Positions 1 through 6,976 of a stretch of DNA of 24,549 nt are shown here, piece after piece; the stretch's first letter is position 1; each line of letters begins with the position of its first letter. The notes under the pieces are model-generated. The model was given only the letters and a program-made list of their open reading frames with translations, made no database searches and was not told where the DNA came from. The stretch lies in IMG/VR virus record IMGVR_UViG_3300020172_005917, positions 1 to 24,549 of that record; one strand, given 5' to 3'. A program made the translations under genes and the position numbers. This stretch comes from a virus.

Positions 1-440
1 GCCTGAATACCCATACCAAAAGATTTTGTCAGATTAAACATCTCTTTATCAAGATCTCTAACTGGTTTTGAAAAGGCATCACCAAGATTTATGGTATTCT
101 TTACCGTCTCTGACATAACCTCTGACAAGCCGGCTGACATCGTGCCCAGAACATCAAAGGCAGTAGAAATACCTTGGCCAACACCTCGTAGTCCGGGAAT
201 TGTAGCTATTAAAGATCCAACAGTGCCACCCATGCTACCCATTGCTTTTGAGAGATGGCCTGCTGCAGTTCCAATGTCTTCAAAACCACTTGTTCCATCT
301 TTGAGACTTTTCCCCAATACAGTTATTGCAGCATTTATATCATTTATGGGAGCTAAAGTTTCTTTAAGACTCTCCTTAACCTTGACGGAACTATCGGCAA
401 GTTGTGTAAGGTTTGTTGCGAGTGGTGTATCTGATGCCAT
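1..440 (-). CDS. Probable tail tape measure protein, N-terminal part (runs off the left edge)
   Basis: An open frame starts at ATG 440 and stays open to the window edge, giving about 146 residues beginning MASDTPLATNLTQLADSSVK. A GAGGA Shine-Dalgarno lies 5-6 bases before the ATG and overlaps the TAG stop of the preceding gene. The visible part is rich in Ala, Gly, Ser and Thr. It mixes helical stretches with a small-residue hydrophobic segment (about residues 56-85), which is typical of tape measure N-termini. The main argument is position: directly downstream of the tube gene and a frameshifted tail assembly chaperone, where contractile- and long-tailed phages encode the tape measure. Tape measure proteins sit inside the tail tube and set its length. 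Most of the protein is outside the window, so length and any C-terminal lysozyme or peptidase domain cannot be judged. Another tail or baseplate protein remains possible. Confidence 0.65.
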   Translation of the reverse strand, partial: MASDTPLATNLTQLADSSVKVKESLKETLAPINDINAAITVLGKSLKDGTSGFEDIGTAAGHLSKAMGSMGGTVGSLIATIPGLRGVGQGISTAFDVLGTMSAGLSEVMSETVKNTINLGDAFSKPVRDLDKEMFNLTKSFGMGIQ

Positions 441-447
441 ATTTCCT

Positions 448-873
448 CTAGAAGTTTTCTCTATTTAGCTTTAAGATTCCAGAGATTTCTTTAGGTAACC
501 TAATATCTCTAGCTCCCTTTCTATCTGGAATATTATTAGAAATATTATCAGGAATATTATTTTGATACTCAACTTTTAAGAAGTCTTTATTTTTGATCAT
601 TTCTTCAAATTGACTATCATCCATAAATCTCTTATCATTCTTGGCTTCTCTTGCAGATTTGATCTTAGAGACTGCTTCTGGATTAATAAATGATGCCATA
701 TATTCTGAGAACGCCAAATCAGACTCAAAAGATTCTTCTAAATCTTTGCCAATCATTAATCCATACCACACCAATTGAGGTGCATTTATTTTTTTTATTT
801 TAGCATCATCAATTGGGCATCCCCAATATTTGGATAGGGTCCATAGAATCTTCGATTCTGGACCCTCTATTAT
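448..873 (-). CDS. Tail assembly chaperone, -1 frameshift extension (T-type domain)
   Basis: This frame has no good start of its own; the only early candidate is a TTG at 774 with no ribosome binding site. It is open from within the end of the upstream gene, and joining it by a -1 slip at the A7 run (873-879) adds 141 residues to the 148-residue upstream protein, about 289 in all. The extension begins IIEGPESKILWTLSKYWGCP and continues with INAPQLVWYGLMI. This Trp-rich layout matches the second part of G/GT-type chaperones, where a short helical domain reads roughly as 'W..L..YG.P...I..L...Q..W'. In those systems the minor fusion protein recruits tube subunits to the tape measure while the major short form coats it. 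It ends in TAG at 448, and the tape measure starts eight bases later. The family assignment is from pattern and position; the frameshift reading is an inference strongly supported by the signal. Confidence 0.8.
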   Translation of the reverse strand: MIEGPESKILWTLSKYWGCPIDDAKIKKINAPQLVWYGLMIGKDLEESFESDLAFSEYMASFINPEAVSKIKSAREAKNDKRFMDDSQFEEMIKNKDFLKVEYQNNIPDNISNNIPDRKGARDIRLPKEISGILKLNRENF

Positions 874-879
874 TTTTTT
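837..879 (-). promoter_or_regulatory. Programmed -1 ribosomal frameshift signal: A AAA AAA slippery heptamer plus stem-loop
   Basis: On the minus strand the upstream gene ends GTA AAA AAA TAA, which contains the heptamer A AAA AAA (879-873) in the X XXY YYZ register. After a seven-base spacer (872-866) comes an inverted repeat. GGGTCC (865-860) pairs with GGACCC (842-837), and inside it AGAATC (859-854) pairs with GATTCT (850-845) around a GAA loop, leaving a two-base bulge. That is 12 base pairs at the usual distance for a frameshift stimulator. The zero-frame stop lies directly after the heptamer, so slippage would read ATA ATA GAG into the downstream open frame. All of this is visible in the sequence; the efficiency cannot be read from it. 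Confidence 0.88.
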
Positions 880-1316
880 ACTTCTGTAATCTCAATTTGA
901 GAATTAGATTCTTCAATTATTTCTTCGTAGTTTTTAAATAACTTATTAACAACAGATATTTGAAGATTTTTTATAACAGATATTTTTTTATCAAAATCAT
1001 CTTCAAAGTCACCTTCTTCTGCAATATCTTCTAAAGGAACACCGTTAACCCTATCTACAGAAAAGGCTAGAGAAATAATTTTAGCATTTAGCAACCTAAG
1101 ATCATCCGGCAGCTTTATAACTTTTGCCACCATATTTCTTTGGTCTTCCGCTGTAATACTTTTCATTGAAAAGCTACATTCTCCGCAGACAACATCTCTC
1201 TCTATTCTTCCCAGAAATATAAGATCTTTTAAATTTTTAATTGTCATTTTCTTGGAAGGTGGTGCTTCGTTAACTTCTTCTTTTTTAGAATCTAATGAGA
1301 CAGATGTTTTTGACAT
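870..1316 (-). CDS. Tail assembly chaperone, short (zero-frame) form
   Basis: A 148-residue protein starting at ATG 1316 with a GGAG Shine-Dalgarno eight bases upstream and ending in TAA at 870. It has a low-complexity charged N-terminus (1-25) and then a compact region from LKDLIFLGRIERDVVCGECSF to LLNAKIISLAFSVDRVNGVP. This layout (short beta hairpin, 'T.ED...' helix, then a helix ending in 'VNG.PL') is common in tail chaperones encoded just before tape measure genes. The acidic C-terminal helix NYEEIIEESNSQIEITEVKK runs straight into the slippery sequence. By analogy with lambda gpG and P2/Mu-type chaperones it would bind the tape measure during tail assembly and be absent from the virion. 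It is separated from the tail tube gene by a hairpin terminator (1345-1377). Assignment rests on position, pattern and the frameshift signal. Confidence 0.78.
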   Translation of the reverse strand: MSKTSVSLDSKKEEVNEAPPSKKMTIKNLKDLIFLGRIERDVVCGECSFSMKSITAEDQRNMVAKVIKLPDDLRLLNAKIISLAFSVDRVNGVPLEDIAEEGDFEDDFDKKISVIKNLQISVVNKLFKNYEEIIEESNSQIEITEVKK

Positions 1317-1340
1317 TTATTATTCTCCAAAAATATTATA

Positions 1341-1377
1341 CTAAAATAAAAAACCCATCACCAAAGATGATGGGTTT
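1341..1377 (-). terminator. Rho-independent terminator between tail tube and chaperone genes
   Basis: The minus strand reads AAACCCATCA, a seven-base loop, then TGATGGGTTT (stem arms 1368-1377 and 1351-1360), followed by TTTATTTTAG. A ten-base-pair stem with a U-rich tail right after the tail tube stop (1405) fits an intrinsic terminator. It would limit read-through from the highly expressed tube gene into the chaperone and tape measure genes. The plus strand also has a T-rich tail, but no plus-strand gene ends here. Confidence 0.8.
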
Positions 1378-1404
1378 ATTATTGTTTTTATTTTTAGATT
1401 AAAA

Positions 1405-2043
1405 CTAAAAAGCTGCCTTGATGAGGCCTGGGAAGTCCAAGCTTCCTCTGTATGTACCGTAGTCTGCAGCCTGCTCGACTGCGTCGATTTGACGACCCTC
1501 TGAGCCAAGATCTCTACCGCCTCCGACACCTTGACTACTGGCGACTGGTGCGCCGTTTCTTTCGGTGCTGATGGACTCTACGGTAATGCTTGCGTCTTCT
1601 GTAATGGTATAATCATTAACTGTATAAGACCTGCCTAATGAACCGAACCAGCAGTTATGATACGTGGTTACTATTGAACCACCATCTTCTTCTGTGCCGG
1701 TAAATCTATCAATTACTACTATATCAAATGGTATTCTTTGAGAATGAATATTCCTAAATCCTCTAGCCATTGACTCTGGCAATGAAAGACCATCAAAAAC
1801 AATTCTATTTACTGTTAACTCAACAGTAGCTGCTGACTGAGGGACTGCTTCTACAGTTCCATCTGTTCCAACTTCATATATTCTTTTGATCGCCCTTTGC
1901 TGTCTTTCTTGAAACGTCTGAATTGCACCAACTGGTTGGTTATTTACATAGACAACAATCTGGGTGCTAAGCCCAGTTCTTGTCTTTGCACCAGTTACTG
2001 CTTCAGAGTCAAATAATGTTCCTGTATATGGATATGATGCCAT
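1405..2043 (-). CDS. Tail tube protein
   Basis: A 212-residue protein with ATG at 2043 and an AAGGAG Shine-Dalgarno overlapping the end of the sheath gene. The stretch QTFQERQQRAIKRIYEVGTD (about residues 43-62), followed by VEAVPQSAATVELTVNRIVF, is the pattern I associate with myovirus tail tube proteins. There the residues after 'VG' lead into a beta-sandwich whose strands carry 'VP...T..EL.V.RI.FD'. A later segment has the beta-rich text expected of the inner tube barrel, and the C-terminus (from about residue 165) is Gly/Ser/Asp rich and probably extended. Position directly after the sheath gene agrees: the tube polymerises as hexameric rings inside the sheath and is the DNA channel. The gene is followed by a terminator, which would help give the tube a high, separate mRNA level. 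The call is by recall of family pattern plus synteny. Confidence 0.85.
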   Translation of the reverse strand: MASYPYTGTLFDSEAVTGAKTRTGLSTQIVVYVNNQPVGAIQTFQERQQRAIKRIYEVGTDGTVEAVPQSAATVELTVNRIVFDGLSLPESMARGFRNIHSQRIPFDIVVIDRFTGTEEDGGSIVTTYHNCWFGSLGRSYTVNDYTITEDASITVESISTERNGAPVASSQGVGGGRDLGSEGRQIDAVEQAADYGTYRGSLDFPGLIKAAF

Positions 2044-2056
2044 GTTTATTTACTCC

Positions 2057-5000
2057 TTAAATTACGCCAACTTCAATGTCAATAAAGACAAAGTTGATTG
2101 GATATGCTGGTACAAACTGTAAGAAAATGTTTATTTGTCTTGGGTCAACTTTATCTCTAGATGCTCTAATATTTCCAAAACTAGTAACCAAACCCTGGGA
2201 TGATAGGCCCGTCATGATTGTCTTGGTTCTAGCTGAAATCAAGCTAAGTGTATCTGGGCCCTGGACTCCTCCGATAAATCCTGCAAGAGTTTGTCTCAGA
2301 ACCTGCTTAACTCTGTCTCTAATGAAGACAATTGAAATCTCTTCATCTTCAACATATCCACTCTGGCTAGTGGTTCTACCTGCCAAGACTTTCCCTCCGC
2401 CTGGGATTGGCTGGATAACTGTAGCGCCTTCTCCACCTAATCTATCAAGAATAATTGGCCTAAAGATTTTGTCTCTAGTCAATGTAAATCCTTGAAGAAC
2501 TTTATTTGTAAGTGGTATTGAAACATTTTGTGTTGCAGATAACAAGCCAGCTACTGCTGGAGCCATGTAGAATCCATGTAGTGCTATATTTGTTCCAGAA
2601 ATGTTTCTTACAATAGAGTCTGGGTAAAGGTATACTGATCTTGGTGTTGAATAGTTATCACTTAGCTTGTAGTTTGCCAAATCTTCTACATCTCCAGAGA
2701 GAATCTCTAGTGGATCATCACCCTGAATTCCCTCAAGAACTCCTAGATTCTCTACTGCAGCAAAAGATTCACCAAGAATATTAGCTGGAGTTATACCAAT
2801 TTGAGCGCCAATTATAGCCATTCTTTCTTTTCTATTAGCTATAGAGCTCATGTTTTCACAATGCCCTACTGCTGCCTTGAAAATAGAGGATATAGTGCTA
2901 GATGGTAGAGGAACGATGATCTGCGCATCTGCAGATTCTAGTTTCTCAAAAGCTGTAAACCAATTAGTATCGTAATAATCAGCATCATTTTGATCTACAT
3001 ATGTGATTCTAATTCCATCGCCCTTCTTAATCGCACCGCTCTTAACCAAATCTTTGTGAAGCAATATTGCAGCACTTACATTAGTTGTATTTGTAGATTT
3101 TACAAAAAATTGTATATTTACAAATTTGTTAGTAAAGGTTAAGGTATTGGTATCAGATCCCAAAATAGTAGCTCTAGTATCTGATGATACAGCAGAAATT
3201 ACAACTTCAGCAGAAGGATCCACTGGCACTAAACCATATAGTTGCTCGGATATATCTGTTATGCTTGTATAAACAGTTCCAGATAGATCTTCCATAGACT
3301 CAATAACAATGGTTGAGCCAATGTGTGAACCATCTAAATCAAGTGAAAGACTTGAAATACTTCTTCCATCTGAGGCGCTGGTCATTGTTCCATTTTCTGC
3401 TGTAAATAAAATTTCAGTATTAGTATTTACAACTGTATAAGAAAATGGATTATCAGAACTAGTAATGAAGTTAAGTTGCTGAGAATCTGTTTCTAACTGG
3501 CTATTATAAAAATCAACTTTATTTGGGAAAAGTTGAGTTTCAACTCCAGCCCTATTTATAAAGATATTTACCCTAGAGTCTGCATCTGGTTTTCCAGATC
3601 TTAGACCGGATGTTGGTCTTGGAATAACAAACCTAAGATCTTCCACTCCACAGAGGTCGTCGTCAATAATTCCAGAACCATCTAAACATCCGGTGAATCC
3701 ACCAATTCCAATGGAATTTATTGCAGATAGCAATTGTGCAGAAGTCCTTCTTGGTACTGGAGGCTTACATTGTACGGTCAAGATTCCAGGAGCACCATTC
3801 TCAAAGGCCATTTGTGCGCCAAGAGATAGTGTGTTAGTTTCAGATGGAAGTCCATGTTTTTGGAACAAGAGCTCTGCGTCTGTAAAGAACTGTGGATCGT
3901 TAAGGTTTCCTTCGTAGATATATCTTGCCACTAGGTTATCGCCAAAAGCTAATGCTCTAGATGCAACATCCACATAGATTCTATCTCCTACCTCAAAGGT
4001 TATGGTTCCCTCTTGGATTCCGGCCATGATTACGCCGTTAGATTCTACTAGGTAGAATGTAATTCCATCCTCAAAAATACCAGATGATCCAACACCACTT
4101 TGAGCAGGGAATGAGACAGATGGATCCTCATACTTGGAAACTCTAACTCTATTATTTGCAGTTACTTTGGTTATTACAAACTTTCCGCCGTCAAAGTTTC
4201 CTGATGGGCAGGCCAAAATTATCTTGCCTAGATCTGCACCTGTAAATTTTCCAGAAGCAACATCATCAATAAATAAGTTTGTTGCCTTAATCTCCCAGTC
4301 TCTAGCAAAACCAACGCCACCCAAGGAGTCTGTTGATAAGACTAGAGTGGTAGTGTCTGTTCCAGAATCATAAGAGATATTATCAATTTCTACAGAAGTA
4401 TATCCGTCTACACATAAATAATCTCCTGGTAATGCTTGTCCTTGAGATACAAGATTTCCAGAAAAAGTAAAGATATTAGTTGTATCTGGTGTCTCTCCAC
4501 CGTCTGCCTCTGGAGTTCCGGTGCCAAACTCTACAGAAGATGCAACAGTATATCCATCAGTACAAGCGTCTATGTTTCCTGATACAGCTCCAGAAGAGCT
4601 AGTAAAATAAGTGCTATGGAAGAAAATAGGATTTCCAGTAGAGTCATATGACTGACCAGACACATCTCCTACAACAGAGAATGTTGCCCTGCCAGGAACA
4701 GGAGAACCTGCAGAGTCTCTTACTACAGAAACACATTTTAATGTCCATCTTTCGGCTGGAGCACTAAAATCAATTACATCCAAAACTTTACATGGATCAG
4801 ATGTATCTGGAATTATTCCATTTCCAATATTTAAAGAGCTAACTGAATAACCCTTTCCATCTTGGTCTTTTATAGATGGAGATTGAAGCTCAATGCATCC
4901 AGTTTTAGTGTCAACTCTAAAATCATATTTAGAGTCAAATCCAGCCTCATCTATTTCATCTTCTGTTCCATAAAGCTGAGTTCCGTTTAGAGTTAATTCT

Positions 5001-5254
5001 GTTCTTCCAGAAATAACTGGATAACTTCCCAGCCTGAAGAATCTTCCATCTCCACTTCCGGTGGGAGAACAGACGGCAGACCCATCCTGTCCAGCTCCAG
5101 CAGCAGACTCTATAATTACTTCTTCTTTTATTCCCTCGCCCATAATTGCAGCAATCCTCAGACCACCAGGAATACTGGCAGCTTTTGAAACAACACGATC
5201 TCTTGCAAATGCGCCAGGTTGAATATATCCTGATATACCTGGAATGTTAGCCAT
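2057..5254 (-). CDS. Contractile tail sheath protein (large form)
   Basis: A protein of about 1065 residues. I take the start at ATG 5254, which has GGAGGA five bases upstream, rather than the TTG one codon earlier. The N-terminus (ISGYIQPGAFARDRVVSKAA) is the usual sheath linker arm, QPG followed by an R-V-V strand. The C-terminal quarter is diagnostic: VSIPLTNKVLQGFTLTRDKI, then a domain with SIVFIRDRVKQVLRQTLAGF and IGGVQGPDT, and a final beta-strand block ending NFVFIDIEVGVI. A mid region, FENGAPGILTVQC (about residue 487) and VGHCENMSSIANRKERMAII (about 800), matches the sheath core where subunits contact. Sheath subunits surround the tail tube and contract to drive it through the envelope. 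Many sheaths are about 450-700 residues; the extra length lies mainly in the N-terminal half (about 90-450) and 540-780, which look like added beta-rich, Ser/Thr/Gly-rich surface domains. Confidence 0.93.
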   Translation of the reverse strand: MANIPGISGYIQPGAFARDRVVSKAASIPGGLRIAAIMGEGIKEEVIIESAAGAGQDGSAVCSPTGSGDGRFFRLGSYPVISGRTELTLNGTQLYGTEDEIDEAGFDSKYDFRVDTKTGCIELQSPSIKDQDGKGYSVSSLNIGNGIIPDTSDPCKVLDVIDFSAPAERWTLKCVSVVRDSAGSPVPGRATFSVVGDVSGQSYDSTGNPIFFHSTYFTSSSGAVSGNIDACTDGYTVASSVEFGTGTPEADGGETPDTTNIFTFSGNLVSQGQALPGDYLCVDGYTSVEIDNISYDSGTDTTTLVLSTDSLGGVGFARDWEIKATNLFIDDVASGKFTGADLGKIILACPSGNFDGGKFVITKVTANNRVRVSKYEDPSVSFPAQSGVGSSGIFEDGITFYLVESNGVIMAGIQEGTITFEVGDRIYVDVASRALAFGDNLVARYIYEGNLNDPQFFTDAELLFQKHGLPSETNTLSLGAQMAFENGAPGILTVQCKPPVPRRTSAQLLSAINSIGIGGFTGCLDGSGIIDDDLCGVEDLRFVIPRPTSGLRSGKPDADSRVNIFINRAGVETQLFPNKVDFYNSQLETDSQQLNFITSSDNPFSYTVVNTNTEILFTAENGTMTSASDGRSISSLSLDLDGSHIGSTIVIESMEDLSGTVYTSITDISEQLYGLVPVDPSAEVVISAVSSDTRATILGSDTNTLTFTNKFVNIQFFVKSTNTTNVSAAILLHKDLVKSGAIKKGDGIRITYVDQNDADYYDTNWFTAFEKLESADAQIIVPLPSSTISSIFKAAVGHCENMSSIANRKERMAIIGAQIGITPANILGESFAAVENLGVLEGIQGDDPLEILSGDVEDLANYKLSDNYSTPRSVYLYPDSIVRNISGTNIALHGFYMAPAVAGLLSATQNVSIPLTNKVLQGFTLTRDKIFRPIILDRLGGEGATVIQPIPGGGKVLAGRTTSQSGYVEDEEISIVFIRDRVKQVLRQTLAGFIGGVQGPDTLSLISARTKTIMTGLSSQGLVTSFGNIRASRDKVDPRQINIFLQFVPAYPINFVFIDIEVGVI

Positions 5255-5301
5255 CAAATCCTCCGATACTTTACGTCAAAATTTTTATTAGTAGGTGTAA
5301 T

Positions 5302-5309
5302 CATTTATA
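5302..5309 (-). promoter_or_regulatory. Possible late promoter element upstream of the sheath gene
   Basis: The 61-base gap before the sheath ATG contains TATAAATG on the minus strand, 47 bases upstream of the start codon. It differs by one base from TATAAATA, the T4 late promoter consensus. This is one of few gaps large enough for a promoter in the minus-strand block. The region is so AT-rich that such an octamer could arise by chance, so this is only a candidate. Confidence 0.25.
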
Positions 5310-5315
5310 ATATTA

Positions 5316-6125
5316 TTAAACAATTTGTGTGATATCTAATATATCTTCATATTTAGTAGTTAATTCTGGTGCTGTTTTAATATTCCCTGAAACTTGGTGT
5401 AATGTTGGTTCAATTCTAAAAACTATTTTTTCTACCAAGTTATCTATTGGAATTTCAGCTCTCCATTCAGATGTTGTGTTTAATGTGATATTAGTATTGT
5501 ACACATAATCATTAGCATATGGCTCCGCATTTTCTCCACCAATACTTAAACCAGTGATAAATAAACCTGCAGCCCTTAGCTCATGCCATAAAGAAAACTG
5601 TATTGCTAAAGATGTTATATCAACTAACTCATTTAGTTCTGCTAAACTTTCAGAGTAAATTCCAATATCAAATGTTAGTTGCCATTTGCCAGTATACACT
5701 CTATGTGTTGGAGTTGAGATGATTCTTCTTGAGCCAAATTCATTCTCTATAACATCAGATCTATACTTCAAGGTCATATCTTGATTAAAAGAATTTGGCT
5801 TATAGGTGCCGCCATTTGACTTGATAATCATGGCTGGATAAAATTTAGTCTCGTACCTATAGCCATCACTAATCAAAATTTTAGTAGTGTCAGGAGAGTC
5901 AATTGTTCTATCTGTTAGGTCTGGAGTTAGAGGATATCCATACTCGTCATCTCTATATGTATAGACAGAATCACTCCTAAATATTTTTCTTAAACCATCT
6001 ATTAAGAGATATTTTGGATGAACAATTGCCGTCTGTTGAATAATATGATGGTCATGAAAATAACTAGAATATACAATATGGTCAGAATTAAGTCCCAGTC
6101 CTGGAAGATTTATCTGATCTATCAT
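5316..6125 (-). CDS. Virion structural protein upstream of the sheath, possibly tail terminator/completion
   Basis: A 269-residue protein, ATG at 6125, overlapping the preceding gene by 38 bases. Visible features are HDHHIIQQTAIVHPKYLLID near the N-terminus and a mid block RYETKFYPAMIIKSNGGTYK. These are followed by GKWQLTFDIGIYSESLAELN, ALFITGLSIGGE-type strands (here AAGLFITGLSIGGENAEPYA) and NDYVYNTNITLNTTSEWRAE. I recall this order ('FYP.....', 'G.W...+.I.IYA', 'GLSIGGE.EEPYANDYVY...I.L...SEW+..IP') from conserved proteins encoded immediately before sheath genes in large myoviruses. The mixed alpha/beta layout and position fit a tail terminator or neck-to-tail protein that caps the tail for head joining. 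No catalytic motif is apparent. The structural role is likely; the exact role is inferred from neighbourhood only. Confidence 0.6.
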   Translation of the reverse strand: MIDQINLPGLGLNSDHIVYSSYFHDHHIIQQTAIVHPKYLLIDGLRKIFRSDSVYTYRDDEYGYPLTPDLTDRTIDSPDTTKILISDGYRYETKFYPAMIIKSNGGTYKPNSFNQDMTLKYRSDVIENEFGSRRIISTPTHRVYTGKWQLTFDIGIYSESLAELNELVDITSLAIQFSLWHELRAAGLFITGLSIGGENAEPYANDYVYNTNITLNTTSEWRAEIPIDNLVEKIVFRIEPTLHQVSGNIKTAPELTTKYEDILDITQIV

Positions 6126-6468
6126 TATTCTTTTTTTCCTTTCTATACTGTAACGGTAAATATTTATTATCTTCTATTGTAGAAAGATTATCTAAACAAC
6201 TTTTTATGTAGAAAATAAACTTATCAAGTTTATCTCTGTCTAACATTTCATCTTGTGAAATTGAAAATTCACAAGAAAAATTAATTTCAGCAACTAAATC
6301 ATTTTTATTAGTATTTACATTTCCAGAGACAATATTAATTGCATTAGAATCTTTTATTATTAAAGAATTTTTATTTAAATTTTCTTTAATAAAATTTGCA
6401 ATATTGTTACCAGTCTTAATAGATTCTTCTACTAAAGAATCATTGGATTTAATAGAAATCGAAAACAT
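6088..6468 (-). CDS. Small hypothetical virion-operon protein
   Basis: A 126-residue protein with ATG at 6468 overlapping the stop of the upstream gene as TAATG; the AGGTG Shine-Dalgarno lies inside the upstream coding end. It begins MFSISIKSNDSLVEESIKTG and has alternating beta strands and helices. The C-terminus is strongly basic and polar (LQYRKEKKNNDRSDKSSRTG) and is encoded where it overlaps the next gene. I see no signal peptide, membrane segment or known motif. Its place between a carboxypeptidase-regulatory-like protein and the probable tail terminator suggests a small neck, tail-completion or chaperone function, but the sequence alone does not show this. Not recognised. Confidence 0.6.
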   Translation of the reverse strand: MFSISIKSNDSLVEESIKTGNNIANFIKENLNKNSLIIKDSNAINIVSGNVNTNKNDLVAEINFSCEFSISQDEMLDRDKLDKFIFYIKSCLDNLSTIEDNKYLPLQYRKEKKNNDRSDKSSRTGT

Positions 6469-6959
6469 TATTTCACCTCATATTCTTTTACATTTTTTGG
6501 TACTTCAATTTCTTTATTTATTGGCTTAAATTTATTATGTATATATTCAATATTGTATTTGCCAGTTGGTAACCTAGACTCCCAATAACCATCTATATTA
6601 GTTTTATTAGTCTTAATAAGTTTGTTATTTAAATCAAAAATATTTACTACAACATTCTCAACTGGTTGTCTCATTTTGTTCATTATGTATCCATAAATTT
6701 TAACCGGCCCCAGCACTAATCTCTCAACTTCTCTGGAAGCACCAGAGTCCTCTTCTGTAGGATTGAAGACAGGCTGTCCTACAGCAACTGCCGTAGGCAT
6801 AGCTCTAGGTGCTTCCTGAGAAACATTTTTATTTAATTTGGTTATTTTGTTATTTAATATCTTTATATTATCATCTATAATTTGGAATTTTTTATCTAAC
6901 CCATCTATTTTTTCCAAAATTTGATATATAGCATCTATAGCTGAAATTTCTCTTTCCAT
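6468..6959 (-). CDS. Coiled-coil protein with C-terminal carboxypeptidase-regulatory-like (Ig/transthyretin) domain
   Basis: A 163-residue protein, ATG at 6959 with only a weak GGGTG upstream. Residues 5-47 form a heptad-like coiled coil rich in Ile and Asn, and 48-84 are a Pro/Ala/Glu linker. Residues 85-155 read as a seven-strand Ig-like domain of the carboxypeptidase-regulatory type: VKIYGYIMNKMRQPVENVVV, a turn, then NIDGYWESRLPTGKYNIEYI with the signature 'DG.+...LP.G.Y.+....'. Such domains occur as decorations or adaptors on phage tails and fibres and often bind sugars or act as spacers. The coiled coil suggests oligomerisation and would fit a small fibre or fibre-linker. It follows the two giant fibre genes, so a role with those fibres (tip, collar or attachment) is a reasonable inference. 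Domain call moderately sure; function unknown. Confidence 0.65.
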   Translation of the reverse strand: MEREISAIDAIYQILEKIDGLDKKFQIIDDNIKILNNKITKLNKNVSQEAPRAMPTAVAVGQPVFNPTEEDSGASREVERLVLGPVKIYGYIMNKMRQPVENVVVNIFDLNNKLIKTNKTNIDGYWESRLPTGKYNIEYIHNKFKPINKEIEVPKNVKEYEVK

Positions 6960-6976
6960 TTTACACCCAGCATAGG

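Noticed and set aside
91-468. Plus-strand open frame of 125 codons
   Set aside because: It is the shadow of the tape measure N-terminus on the minus strand, which has a Shine-Dalgarno, a sensible start and a fitting neighbourhood; the plus reading has no ribosome binding site.
448-774. Independent gene starting with TTG at 774
   Set aside because: There is no SD, and the frame is open upstream to the slippery sequence, where the predicted residues fit the chaperone extension. A frameshift extension explains it better.
1335-1340. TATAAT as a standard -10 box for the chaperone gene
   Set aside because: Transcription would start about at the Shine-Dalgarno, leaving almost no leader, and no -35 box is found 16-18 bases upstream. 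It is kept only as part of a weak shared-leader observation.
2076-2495. Plus-strand open frame of 139 codons inside the sheath gene
   Set aside because: It lies opposite the most conserved part of the sheath C-terminus and has no ribosome binding site.
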